A DNA stretch of 64,000 bases. Source: Sabulicella glaciei. Lineage in GTDB: Bacteria; Pseudomonadota; Alphaproteobacteria; Acetobacterales; Acetobacteraceae. Under the pieces are notes generated by a model. That model worked only from the letters and a program-made list of their open reading frames with translations. It was not told the DNA's origin and did not search any database. A program made the position numbers and the translations under genes. Numbering within the stretch: position 1 is the stretch's first letter; the number at the start of each line of letters is the position of its first letter. The stretch is taken from NCBI RefSeq assembly GCF_026183895.1, contig NZ_JAPFQI010000014.1, positions 55,060-119,059 on the forward strand, given 5' to 3'. Shown here piece after piece: positions 39,744 through 48,217 of the stretch.

Positions 39744-40997
39744 TCAAGGCAGGGTGAATCCATCTGTGGGAATCGGCGCGGGGCGACCGACCATCATCGC
39801 CGCCACCACCGCGGCGCTGCCCATCGCCAGCGTGAAGCCGAGCGATCCATGCCCCAGGTTCAGCCAAAGATTGGGCGCCGCCAGTGTCGGGCCGAGGATG
39901 GGCAGGCCGGTGGGGGTCGAGGGGCGCAGGCCCGCCCAGGGACGGATCTCGCCCCAGTCGCTGGCCCCAGGGAAGGTGGCGCGGGCCTGGCGCAGCAGGG
40001 TGGTCAGCCGGCTTTCCTCGATGCGCCGGTCATGGCCGACCAGGTCGGCCATGCCGGCCACGCGCAGCCGCTTGCCGAGGCGCGCATAGACCACCTTGGC
40101 CGCGCTGTCGGTAACCGAAAGCCGCGGCGCTTCCGACTCGTCGACCACGTCGAGGGTGAGGGAATAGCCCTTGAGCGGGTAGATCGGCAGGTCGAGGCCA
40201 AGGGGCCGCAGCAGCGGCCGCGCGCCGTTGCCCAGCGCGACGACGAAGTGATCCGCCTCGATCGGCCCCTCCTCCGTCGCCACGGCGCGGATGCGGCCAT
40301 CGGCGCGGATGATCTGGCGGATGCGCGCGCCGAGGCGCAGCGTGACCGCCGCGTTGCCGCGCGTCAGCCGCTCCGCCAGCGCCTCAGAGAAGCGGCGCGC
40401 GTCGCCCGCCTCCTCGCTCTCGGTCAGGATGCCGCCGGCGATGCGATGGGCGATGTGGCGCAGCGCCGGCTCCGCTTCCAGGCATTCCTCGCGCGACAGG
40501 GCGCGCTGCTCGCTGCCCAGCCGCGCCTGGAGTTCCATCTGGCGCCGCGCCCCCGCCATGCCCCCTTCGTCCGGCTGCACCACCAGCTTGCCGGCGCGCG
40601 TGAAGTCGAAGTCGAGGTCGGGCAGCGCAACGGTTTCGCGCATCAGGTCGCGCGAAAGGTAGGAAAGCAGCAGGAGGCGGCGCGTGGTCTGCTCCGCCGT
40701 GTCGGCGTTGCAGGCGCGGATGAAGCGCAGCAGCCACTTCCACTGGTGCGGGTCGGCTTCCGGCCGTAAGCGCAGCGGCCCATCCGGGTCCATCAGCCAG
40801 GACGGCACCTTGCGGAGCACGCCCGGCCCGGCGAAGGGCGCGACATAGGAATAGGAAAGCTGCCCGCCATTGGCGAAGGAGGCGCCCCGGCCCGGGGAGG
40901 GCTCCGCGTCGAGCACGGTGACGCGCCAGCCTTCGGCGGCAAGCAGATGCGCAGTCGAGAGCCCGACGACCCCCGCGCCCAGGACCAGGACATGCAT
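39744..40997 (-). CDS. dadA: D-amino-acid dehydrogenase (DadA-like FAD enzyme)
   Basis: A 417-residue FAD-dependent DAO-family dehydrogenase, oxidising D-amino acids with electrons passed to the respiratory chain. The dinucleotide motif is MHVLVLGAGVVGLSTAHLLA. DAEPSPGRGASFANGGQLSY is the DadA-specific flavin segment, PSWLMDPDGPLRLRPEADPH follows, and the C-terminal flavin loop is RPSTPTGLPILGPTLAAPNL, then WLNLGHGSLGFTLAMGSA. The length equals that of E. coli DadA. No alanine racemase (dadX) is adjacent, so the substrate could be another D-amino acid. It diverges from the methyltransferase gene at 41083 over 85 bases. Confidence 0.93.
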   Translation of the reverse strand: MHVLVLGAGVVGLSTAHLLAAEGWRVTVLDAEPSPGRGASFANGGQLSYSYVAPFAGPGVLRKVPSWLMDPDGPLRLRPEADPHQWKWLLRFIRACNADTAEQTTRRLLLLSYLSRDLMRETVALPDLDFDFTRAGKLVVQPDEGGMAGARRQMELQARLGSEQRALSREECLEAEPALRHIAHRIAGGILTESEEAGDARRFSEALAERLTRGNAAVTLRLGARIRQIIRADGRIRAVATEEGPIEADHFVVALGNGARPLLRPLGLDLPIYPLKGYSLTLDVVDESEAPRLSVTDSAAKVVYARLGKRLRVAGMADLVGHDRRIEESRLTTLLRQARATFPGASDWGEIRPWAGLRPSTPTGLPILGPTLAAPNLWLNLGHGSLGFTLAMGSAAVVAAMMVGRPAPIPTDGFTLP

Positions 40998-41082
40998 GAC
41001 GCCATGGTGCGGCGCGGCCGGGCGGAGGTCCAGGGTGGGCGGGCGTTTCCGCTGGCCCGAATAGGGCGCTAGACACGCGCCC

Positions 41083-41817
41083 ATGGATGACGAAGCCCTC
41101 CGCGCCGCGATCGCCCGGCATTTCTGGTTCCACAGCATCGAGCTGCGCCCCGGCATCGTCACGCCCGGCCTGAAGACGCCAGAGATCATGCATGCGGAGG
41201 AGGAGGCGCTGCTGGGCTCCTTCGACCTGTCCGGGTTGTCCGTGCTGGATATCGGCGCCTGGAATGGCGGCTTCACCCTGGCGGCGCTGCGGCGCGGCGC
41301 GGGGCGCGTGCTGGCCACGGACAGCTTCACCTGGGACGCGCCGCATTTCCGCGGCCGCGAAACATTCGACCTCGCCTGCGCCGCCTCCGGCCTCCGGCCC
41401 GAGGCGCGGCATCTGGACCCGACCGAGCTGCCGGCCGGTCTCGATCCCTTCGACCTCGTGCTGTTCCTGGGCGTGTTCTACCACCTGCGCGACCCGATCC
41501 CGGTCGTGGACGCGCTGGGCCAGGTGACGCGGCAGGTGCTGCTACTGGAAACGCACCAGGATGCGCTGGAGGAAAAGCGCCCGGCGATGATCTTCTATCC
41601 GGGCGACGAGCTGGTGGGCGACGCGACCAACTGGTGGGGGCCGAATCCGCCGCTGATCCTGCACCTGCTGCTCCAGGCCGGATTCGACCGGGTGCTGTAC
41701 CGCCCCCACCCGGTCTTCGGTCGCTCGCGCGGGCTCTACGCCGCCTTCCGGCCCAGGGCCTCCCCGGCCCTGCGAGAGGCCCTGCCCGCCCCCTGGACGG
41801 AGATGTCGCCCGCTTGA
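41083..41817 (+). CDS. SAM-dependent methyltransferase (DUF1698/CmoB-like)
   Basis: A 244-residue class I methyltransferase. The pre-domain FWFHSIELRPGIVTPGLKTP is the CmoB/DUF1698 hallmark. The SAM site is LSVLDIGAWNGGFTLAALRR, and the acidic loop is VLATDSFTWDAP. FDLVLFLGVFYHLRDPIPVV and the C-terminal NWWGPNPPLILHLLLQAGFD follow. CmoB itself (about 320 residues) carboxymethylates tRNA wobble uridine. This shorter protein lacks its N-terminal domain and probably has another substrate; no cmoA is nearby. Its stop codon overlaps the TTG start of the next gene (TTGA), suggesting translational coupling. Confidence 0.87.
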   Translation: MDDEALRAAIARHFWFHSIELRPGIVTPGLKTPEIMHAEEEALLGSFDLSGLSVLDIGAWNGGFTLAALRRGAGRVLATDSFTWDAPHFRGRETFDLACAASGLRPEARHLDPTELPAGLDPFDLVLFLGVFYHLRDPIPVVDALGQVTRQVLLLETHQDALEEKRPAMIFYPGDELVGDATNWWGPNPPLILHLLLQAGFDRVLYRPHPVFGRSRGLYAAFRPRASPALREALPAPWTEMSPA

Positions 41818-42989
41818 AACCGGAAGCCTTCGACGTGGTGGTGCTGGGGGCCGGCGCCGCCGGCCTCTACTGCGCCGCCACGGCGGGGCAGCGCGGGCGG
41901 CGCGTGCTGGTGCTGGACCATGCGCCGGAACCGGGGCGCAAAATCCTGATCTCCGGCGGCGGGCGCTGCAACTTCACCAACCTCCACGGCGCCGACCCGG
42001 CGCGCTACCTGTCGGGCAATCCGCGCTTCGCCCGCTCCGCCCTGGCCCGCTGCACGCCGCAGGATTTCCTGGCCCTGGTCGAGCGGCACCGCATCCCCTG
42101 GCACGAGAAGACGCTGGGTCAGCTGTTCTGCGACCGCTCGGCGCGCGACATCCTCGGCCTGCTGCTGGCGGAATGCGACGCGGGCGGGGTGGATCTGCGC
42201 TGCGGCCATCGAATCACCGCGCTGGACCGGGCGGAACGCTTCCGCGTGGAAACCGATCGCGGCACCTTCGAGGCGCCGTCCCTGGTCCTCGCCACGGGCG
42301 GCCCGTCCATCCCGAAGATGGGCGCCACCAGCTTCGCCGCCGAGGCGGCTCGGCGCTTCGGCCTCGGCGTCACGCCGCTGCGCCCGGCCCTGGTGCCGCT
42401 GCGGTTCGAGGGTCCGTCGCTCGACCTCATGCAGCCCTTGTCGGGCGTTTCCCTGCCTGTCCGCGCCGCCTGCGGCGGGGCGCGCTTCGAGGAAGCGCTG
42501 CTCTTCACCCATCGCGGCCTCTCGGGGCCCGCCATCCTGCAGGTCTCCTCCTTCTGGCGCGAAGGCATGCCTCTCGCGCTCGACCTGCTGCCGGGGGTCG
42601 ATGCACGGGACTGGCTGCTTTCCCTCAAGCGAAGCCAGGGGCGCAGCGAGGCGCGCACCGTGCTGGGAACCCGCCTGCCCGCACGCCTCGCCGCCGCTCT
42701 GGCTGAGGGGATGGGTCGCCTCGCCGACCTGCCGGACCGCAGCCTCTCGGCCCTGGCCGCGCGGCTGTCGGACTGGCAGCCGGTTCCTTCCGGCACCGAA
42801 GGCTACGCAAAGGCCGAGGTGACGCTGGGCGGCGTGGACACGGCGGATTTGTCGCAGAAGGACATGCAGGCGCGCAGCGTGCCGGGGCTGTTCGTGGTGG
42901 GCGAGGCGGTGGACGTGACCGGCTGGCTCGGCGGCTACAATTTCCAATGGGCCTGGAGCAGCGGACGGGCGGCCGGCCTCGCGGCGTGA
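41814..42989 (+). CDS. BaiN/RdsA family NAD(P)/FAD-dependent oxidoreductase
   Basis: A 391-residue flavoprotein of the HI0933-like/BaiN family. The FAD motif is FDVVVLGAGAAGLYCAATAG. The family signature is PGRKILISGGGRCNFTNLHG. TLGQLFCDRSARDILGLLLA, LVLATGGPSIPKMGATSFAA and FTHRGLSGPAILQVSSFW follow in order, with the C-terminal flavin loop LFVVGEAVDVTGWLGGYNFQ. The family's biochemical role is uncertain: bile-acid reductase in gut bacteria, unknown in environmental ones. A TTG start at 41814 gives the expected length and has GGAG 11 bases upstream. The first residues would be MKPEAFDVVV. Confidence 0.93.
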   Translation: MKPEAFDVVVLGAGAAGLYCAATAGQRGRRVLVLDHAPEPGRKILISGGGRCNFTNLHGADPARYLSGNPRFARSALARCTPQDFLALVERHRIPWHEKTLGQLFCDRSARDILGLLLAECDAGGVDLRCGHRITALDRAERFRVETDRGTFEAPSLVLATGGPSIPKMGATSFAAEAARRFGLGVTPLRPALVPLRFEGPSLDLMQPLSGVSLPVRAACGGARFEEALLFTHRGLSGPAILQVSSFWREGMPLALDLLPGVDARDWLLSLKRSQGRSEARTVLGTRLPARLAAALAEGMGRLADLPDRSLSALAARLSDWQPVPSGTEGYAKAEVTLGGVDTADLSQKDMQARSVPGLFVVGEAVDVTGWLGGYNFQWAWSSGRAAGLAA

Positions 42990-43013
42990 CGCGCCGGGGC
43001 GATTCATGCAAGA

Positions 43014-45479
43014 GTGAGTCGAACCCATCCTCTCAACCGCCGGTCCCCATTGCCCCTGGTTCTTCGCGCCCTGTTGCTGCTCCTTTTCGCTCTGATTCCG
43101 GCCGCGCTGGTGCAGGTCTGGATGGAGCGCGAAGCCCGTGAGACGCGGGCGGAGCAGGTGGCCGAGCAGTCGATGCGGCTCGTGCGCTTGGTCGCGGCGC
43201 AGCAGGTCCGCACGCTGGAAGGAGCACAGCAGGTCCTCGCCGCCATGGCCGCGCACCGTGCGGTGCAGGCGCTGCGGCCCAGCGACGAATGCGAAGACTT
43301 CCTGCGCGGCGTTCTGCAAAGCTACACGCGCTACACCATCGCCAACGTCTTCGACCTTGCCGGCAACTCGGTCTGCTCCCCCTGGCCGGAGGAGATGCGC
43401 AACATCAACGTCCGCGACCGCTGGTATTTCAGCGAGGTCCTCCGGACGCGCAGCTTCGTGATCGGCACGTTCGGCACGGGCCGGGCCACCAGCACCCCGA
43501 GCATCCACCTCGCCGCGCCCCTTTTCAACGACGCGGGCGAGGTACGGGCGGTGATGGTGCTGGGCCTGTCGGTGGATTGGCTGGTCCGCGACCTCCTGTC
43601 GCTGGAACTGCCCGAAGGCTCCTCCTCCACCATCGCGGATCGCGAGGGAACGATCCTGGCCCGGTCGCGCGACCCGGAGAGCTTCGTGGGGCGGCGCATG
43701 GCGCCCTTTGCCATGGCGCTGCTGAACAAGCCGGAGCCCGGCATTATCGACGCGCCGGCCCTGGACGGCGTGCGTCGCGTCGCCGCCTATCTTCCCGTCC
43801 AGGCGGCGCCGGAGGGGCTGTTCATCACCATGGGCCTCGACGCCAGCCGGGTGCTGCGCGACGCGGCGGCGCGGGACCGGCGTTCCGTGTCGCTGATCCT
43901 CGGCTCGCTCCTGCTCACCTTCCTTCTGTCCCTCGCCGGCTTCGGGGCGGCGGTCCAGAGGCCGGTGCGGCGCCTCCTCGCCACCGCGCGGCGCTGGGGG
44001 CGGCAGGACTGGGATGCTCGGGTCGGGCCGATCGGGGGCGGGCGGGAATTCGCCCGCCTGGCCGAGGCCTTCGACGCCATGGCGGCCGAGGTGCAGGCGC
44101 GCGAGGCAGCACGGGCCGAAAGCGAGAGCCGGCTTTCCGCCCTGCTCGACCTGTCGCCGCAGATCGTCTTCACCGCCGACTCTCGCGGCCACATTACCTG
44201 GATCAACCGGTTCTGGTACGAATACACCGGCCAGCCCCAGGGCTCCGGCCTGGGCACAGGCTGGGCCGCCCCCATCCACCCGGACGACCGCGCCCGCACC
44301 GGCGAGGCCTGGACGGCCGCCGTCGCGCGAGCAGACACGACGGGCGCGGAACACCTGCTGGAGATGCGCATCTTCCACGCCGCCAGCCGCAGCTATCGCT
44401 GGCAGGTGGTGCGTGCGCGCCCGCTGCGCGACATGGCGGGCAAGGCGATGGGCTGGATCGGCATCTCCGTGGACACGCACGAGCTTCGCGAAGCACAGGC
44501 CGAGGCCGAGGCCGCGGCCCGCCGCCTCCGCGCCACCTATGAAAGCGCGCCCGCCGGGCTGGCCCTGTTGAACCGCGACCTGCGCTTCATCGCGGTGAAT
44601 CGTCGCCTCGCCGCCCTCGATGACCGAGAAGCGGGCGACTACGTGGGCCACACGCCGGAGGACCTGGGACTCGATCTTGCCCCGCAGATCATGCCCCTGC
44701 TGCGCTCCGTCGTGGAAAACGGCGAGGCGCATGAGGAGGTGGAGGTCACGCTGGACACGGAACAGGGGCGCCGCGTCCTGCTCTGCGGCTTTCGGCCCGT
44801 GTACGACACCAGCCCGGCAGCGGCCGCCGTCACCGCCGCCGTGCTGGACATCACCGCCCGCAAGCGCGCGGAGGACGTGGAGCGCCTCCTGTCACGGGAG
44901 GTGGACCACCGGGCCAAGAACGCGCTCGCCGTCGTGCGCTCCCTGGCCCGGCTGTCCCTGGCCGAGGGCCATGGCAGCGCCGAGGCCGTGGTGGAGGCGC
45001 TGGAAGGCCGGATCTCGGCCATGGCGCGGGTCCACACCGTACTGGCGCGCGAACGCTGGACCGGGGCCGAACTTGGCGAGTTGGTGCGCGGGGAGCTGGA
45101 GGCCTATGGCAGCGCGGCGCAGGCCGAGGGGCCCGAACTTCGCCTGTCCAGCGAGGCGGCGCAGCCCCTGACCATGGTGCTGCACGAGATGGCGACCAAC
45201 GCGGCGAAATACGGCGCGCTTTCCGTCGGCACCGGCCAGGTCCTCGTGCGCTGGCGGCGCGAGGCGGATGGCGGCGTCGTCCTCACCTGGGAGGAGCGCG
45301 GCGGCCCCGAGCTGCCCGGCACGCCCCCCGTGCCCGGCTTCGGCTCCCGCCTCATCGAGGCGAACGTGAACGGGCCGCTGGAGGGCGAGGCGGAATTCCT
45401 CTGGGAAAAGGAGGGGCTGCGCGCGACGCTGCGGATCGCGCCGGAGGCGACACTGCCCCGTCCCGAGGGCGAGGGCTGA
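43014..45479 (+). CDS. HWE-family sensor histidine kinase with dCache and two PAS domains
   Basis: An 821-residue membrane kinase. Transmembrane helices near residues 14-36 and 285-310 flank a periplasmic dCache domain (YTIANVFDLAGNSVCSPWPE, NINVRDRWYFSEVLRTRSFV). HAMP (about 310-365) and PAS1 (about 370-490: RLSALLDLSPQIVFTADSRG, GHITWINRFWYEYTGQPQGS) follow, with the PAC segment GWIGISVDTHELREAQAEAE. PAS2 is about 510-620. The phosphoacceptor is LLSREVDHRAKNALAVVRSL, the HWE-class motif. MVLHEMATNAAKYGALS and VLTWEERGGPELPG give the N-box and the HWE Trp-x-Glu signature. No response regulator is adjacent; PhyR-type partners are typical of this class. GTG start, weakly supported. Confidence 0.94.
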   Translation: MSRTHPLNRRSPLPLVLRALLLLLFALIPAALVQVWMEREARETRAEQVAEQSMRLVRLVAAQQVRTLEGAQQVLAAMAAHRAVQALRPSDECEDFLRGVLQSYTRYTIANVFDLAGNSVCSPWPEEMRNINVRDRWYFSEVLRTRSFVIGTFGTGRATSTPSIHLAAPLFNDAGEVRAVMVLGLSVDWLVRDLLSLELPEGSSSTIADREGTILARSRDPESFVGRRMAPFAMALLNKPEPGIIDAPALDGVRRVAAYLPVQAAPEGLFITMGLDASRVLRDAAARDRRSVSLILGSLLLTFLLSLAGFGAAVQRPVRRLLATARRWGRQDWDARVGPIGGGREFARLAEAFDAMAAEVQAREAARAESESRLSALLDLSPQIVFTADSRGHITWINRFWYEYTGQPQGSGLGTGWAAPIHPDDRARTGEAWTAAVARADTTGAEHLLEMRIFHAASRSYRWQVVRARPLRDMAGKAMGWIGISVDTHELREAQAEAEAAARRLRATYESAPAGLALLNRDLRFIAVNRRLAALDDREAGDYVGHTPEDLGLDLAPQIMPLLRSVVENGEAHEEVEVTLDTEQGRRVLLCGFRPVYDTSPAAAAVTAAVLDITARKRAEDVERLLSREVDHRAKNALAVVRSLARLSLAEGHGSAEAVVEALEGRISAMARVHTVLARERWTGAELGELVRGELEAYGSAAQAEGPELRLSSEAAQPLTMVLHEMATNAAKYGALSVGTGQVLVRWRREADGGVVLTWEERGGPELPGTPPVPGFGSRLIEANVNGPLEGEAEFLWEKEGLRATLRIAPEATLPRPEGEG

Positions 45480-45497
45480 TCCCTCGATCCGCCGCGC

Positions 45498-47207
45498 TCA
45501 CTGCGCGGCCTCGGCCTTGGCCTCCGGCCCCTCCTCTTCCGCCTCCTCCTCCTCGGGGAGAAGCGGGCGCGCCTCGTCCATCAGCCGCGGCAGCTCCGTG
45601 ATCCAGGGGCCGATCGCGGCGCCCGAAACGGCCTGCTCCGCCTCGTCGGTCACGGCGAAAAGGATGGAGCGCGGGGCCAGTTGCCGCGCCGTGCGCAGGG
45701 CACGCCAAAGGCGCGGGCGCCCGGCGCCCGATGCCATCACCAGCACCGCAAGGTCGGCGCGGCGCGGCTCCAGCGTCACGCAATGCCCCTCCTCCACCAG
45801 GGCGAGGCTCACCGCCGCCGCCGCGGCGTGGTCCAGCGCCCCGGCCATGGGACGCACGACGATGTGAGGCTCCGCCGACTCCTCGCCCCGCTCCTCCAGC
45901 ACGCGCAGCAGGGTGCGCGACGCCCGCAGCGCCAGGGCGGGGCCGAAGCCCTCGTGCCGGCGGTCGGCTTCCACCTGAGCGATGGCGGGGAACACGAACC
46001 GGTCGAGCGCGTCGTTCAGGTCCTCGGCGGTGGCGTGGCGGTCGAAGATCAGGCCTGCCCCATCCGCGTCGCCGGCCAGGAGGCGCTGGTAGAACCGCGC
46101 CTGCGGCTCAAGCGGCGGGCTGTCGCCCAGCAGCACGTCCAGGAAGCGGAACCCCGGCACGTGGCGCCCGACGATCACGATGCAGGCGGTCAGCGCCGGG
46201 GCGAGGATCAGGCCGAGCGGCCCCCACAGCACCGCCCAGAACCCGGCGGCCAGCACGAGGGCGATGGGCGTCACGCCGATGGAATGGCCGTAGATCCACG
46301 GCTCCAGCACATAGGTCACGAGCCCGTCCACGACGACGAACAACCCGATGACACCCAGCACCGCCCACCACCCTTCCGTGGCGGCAAAGGCCAGCACCAT
46401 CGGAAAGAGGACGGAAAGCGGGGCGCCCAGATAGGGGATGAAGCGCAGCGTGAAGCACAGCGCGCCCCAAAGCGGGGCATTCGGCAGGCCGAGCAGCCAC
46501 AGCCCGATCCCCATGGAGGCGCCGAACACCGCATTCATCATGACCTGCATCAGCAGGAAGCGCCCGACGCGGTCCGTCGCGTCCAGCATGGCATTGGTGG
46601 TGCGGTGCAGGTCGTGCGTCCCGGCGAGGCGCAGCACGCGGTCGCGCAGATCCTCGCGATACACCAGCAGGAAGGCCATCAGCAGCAAGGTGATCAGCAC
46701 GGTGGCGACGGGCGCCATCACCATGTGCAGCACCCCGAGCATGGTGGCGAGCGGCGACGACGCGCCGGCGGCGACGGCCACCGTGGCCGCCGGATGCTCG
46801 CGCGGCGGGGCGAGCGCAGCCGAAAGCCGCTCGAACAGCGCCATCACCCCCTGGATCGGGCCGGAGCTTTGGGTCAGCGCGACGAGCTTCTCCCGCAGCG
46901 TGGTCTCGTAGGAGGGAAGTTCGGCCGCCAGGGCCAGGGCCTGCGACACCACGGTCCACAGCACGCCGCTGATCACCCCCAGCAGCAGCAGCATCACCGC
47001 CAGCACGGCGACCACGCGCGGCACGCCCACCTTCTCCAGCCAGTTTGCGATGGGAAGCGCGGCGATGGTCAGCAGCAGGGCCAGCGCCAGCGGGGCCAGG
47101 ATGTCCCGCCCGAGCCACAGCACGGCCACGACACCCGCGACGACAAGCAGCCTCTGCACGAGATCGGAGCGCGAGGGAACGGCGTAGTGCGTCTGGAAGG
47201 GTGCCAT
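45498..47207 (-). CDS. AI-2E family membrane transporter with C-terminal soluble extension
   Basis: A 569-residue protein. Residues 1-355 form an AI-2E family permease with about eight helices (GVVAVLWLGRDILAPLALAL, LIPYLGAPL-type segment FIPYLGAPLSVLFPMVLAF, VVDGLVTYVLEPWIYGHSIG, LAAGFWAVLWGPLGLILAPA). A soluble extension of about 200 residues follows (FYQRLLAGDADGAGLIFDRH), ending in a Glu-rich tail (LLPEEEEAEEEGPEAKAEAA). The family name is historic, and many members act as Na+/H+ antiporters or have unknown substrates. GGAGG precedes the ATG by about five bases. It shares a palindromic EcfG-type promoter with the divergent dps gene, so it is probably stress-induced. Confidence 0.9.
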   Translation of the reverse strand: MAPFQTHYAVPSRSDLVQRLLVVAGVVAVLWLGRDILAPLALALLLTIAALPIANWLEKVGVPRVVAVLAVMLLLLGVISGVLWTVVSQALALAAELPSYETTLREKLVALTQSSGPIQGVMALFERLSAALAPPREHPAATVAVAAGASSPLATMLGVLHMVMAPVATVLITLLLMAFLLVYREDLRDRVLRLAGTHDLHRTTNAMLDATDRVGRFLLMQVMMNAVFGASMGIGLWLLGLPNAPLWGALCFTLRFIPYLGAPLSVLFPMVLAFAATEGWWAVLGVIGLFVVVDGLVTYVLEPWIYGHSIGVTPIALVLAAGFWAVLWGPLGLILAPALTACIVIVGRHVPGFRFLDVLLGDSPPLEPQARFYQRLLAGDADGAGLIFDRHATAEDLNDALDRFVFPAIAQVEADRRHEGFGPALALRASRTLLRVLEERGEESAEPHIVVRPMAGALDHAAAAAVSLALVEEGHCVTLEPRRADLAVLVMASGAGRPRLWRALRTARQLAPRSILFAVTDEAEQAVSGAAIGPWITELPRLMDEARPLLPEEEEAEEEGPEAKAEAAQ

Positions 47208-47225
47208 GAGTCCTCCGGCCCCGCT

Positions 47226-47253
47226 GCAACGCGGCGCCGCGCGCGGGCGTTGC
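47226..47253. promoter_or_regulatory. Palindromic bidirectional EcfG-type promoter (dps and AI-2E gene)
   Basis: On the plus strand: GCAAC (47226-47230), 17 bases, CGTT (47248-47251). On the minus strand: GCAAC (47253-47249), 17 bases, CGTT (47231-47228). Both come from one GCAACG-N16-CGTTGC-like palindrome, so each -35 overlaps the opposing -10. Starts would fall about 35 bases before dps and about 15 before the AI-2E gene. Confidence 0.65.
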
Positions 47254-47291
47254 TGGCCCGGAATTGACATTCAGTTCATAGGAGACATGGG

Positions 47292-47738
47292 ATGTCCGGC
47301 AAGAACGAGGGCGTGACCGAAGGTCTGAAGGGCTTCCTGGCGGACACCTACGTGCTCCTCGCCAAGACGCAGGCCTGCCACTGGAACGCGCGCGGCAAGA
47401 ACTTCTACGGCATCCACAAGCTGACCGAGGAACAATACGGGGAGCTGTTCCAGGCCGTGGACGAAATCGCCGAGCGCATCCGCGCCCTGGGCGGCGATGC
47501 GCCTGTTTCCCTGGCCGACATGCTGGGCCTCGCCAGCCTCGACGAGGCGAAGGAGGTGCATGCGACGGATGAGGCGGTGCGCCTGCTCACCGCCGACAAC
47601 CGTGCCCTGGCCGAGCGCGCGAAGGAACTCGCCCTCGACGCCGACGAGGCGGATGACCTCGCCACCGCGGACATGCTGACCGAGCGCGTGCAGGTGCACG
47701 AGAAGGCGGCGTGGATGCTCTCCAGCCACCTCGGCTGA
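47292..47738 (+). CDS. dps: Dps family DNA-binding ferritin-like protein
   Basis: A 148-residue mini-ferritin that stores iron, detoxifies peroxide and compacts DNA during stress. The inter-subunit ferroxidase ligands are in AKTQACHWNARGKNFYGIHK (His, His) and LFQAVDEIAERIRALGG (Asp, Glu). TADMLTERVQVHEKAAWMLS is the final helix. The N-terminal extension (MSGKNEGVTEG) is short, with few Lys, so DNA binding may be weak. Its promoter matches the EcfG consensus, consistent with dps being a classic general-stress target. It is followed by the DUF883-like gene after 50 bases. Confidence 0.97.
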   Translation: MSGKNEGVTEGLKGFLADTYVLLAKTQACHWNARGKNFYGIHKLTEEQYGELFQAVDEIAERIRALGGDAPVSLADMLGLASLDEAKEVHATDEAVRLLTADNRALAERAKELALDADEADDLATADMLTERVQVHEKAAWMLSSHLG

Positions 47739-47788
47739 AACCCCCGGGGCGGCGAGCCCGTTTCGAAGACACCCAAGCAAGGAAGCGG

Positions 47789-48184
47789 ATGATGGACACC
47801 CCCACCACCTACGGCGACCTGCGGAACACCGCGGATGACAAGGCCCGCGACCTTGGCAGCAAGGCGCAGGGCATGGCCGACGACATGTCCGAGAAGGCCC
47901 AGGACCTGGCCCGGGACGTGAGCGACCGCGCCCAGCATCTTGCCGAGGACGCCCGTGCCGAACTCATGGCGCTGCGCGAGAAGGTCGAGACGCTGATGAG
48001 CGAGCGCGTCACGCCCGCGCTGAACCATGCGGCCGACCAAGCCGAGGCGACGATGAACGCGGCGCGCACGCATCTGCGCGACGGCGGCGAGCGGATCGGC
48101 GAGCGCGTGCGCGAGCAGCCGCTGCTGGCCCTCGCCCTTGCGGCCCTCGCGGGCTTCATCGTGGCGGCGCTGGTTCGCCGCTGA
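47789..48184 (+). CDS. DUF883/YqjD-like membrane-anchored protein
   Basis: A 131-residue protein: a long amphipathic Ala/Asp/Glu/Lys-rich helix (KARDLGSKAQGMADDMSEKA, QDLARDVSDRAQHLAEDARA) and a C-terminal membrane anchor (residues about 112-129: PLLALALAALAGFIVAALVR) preceded by GERVREQ. This layout matches ElaB/YqjD/DUF883 proteins, which anchor ribosomes to the membrane in stationary phase in E. coli. Homology by composition alone is not conclusive. ATG 47789 or 47792 follows AAGGAAG. It is probably cotranscribed with dps (50 bases upstream) and with the PRC-barrel gene 33 bases downstream. Confidence 0.85.
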   Translation: MMDTPTTYGDLRNTADDKARDLGSKAQGMADDMSEKAQDLARDVSDRAQHLAEDARAELMALREKVETLMSERVTPALNHAADQAEATMNAARTHLRDGGERIGERVREQPLLALALAALAGFIVAALVRR

Positions 48185-48217
48185 GCGACAACAGGGAAAC
48201 GCGAAAGGAAGACGGAA

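Noticed and set aside
47264..47269. TTGACA box just upstream of dps as a sigma-70 -35 element
   Set aside because: A 17-base spacer would place the -10 at the start codon, and no TATAAT-like hexamer is there. The EcfG-type element upstream fits better.
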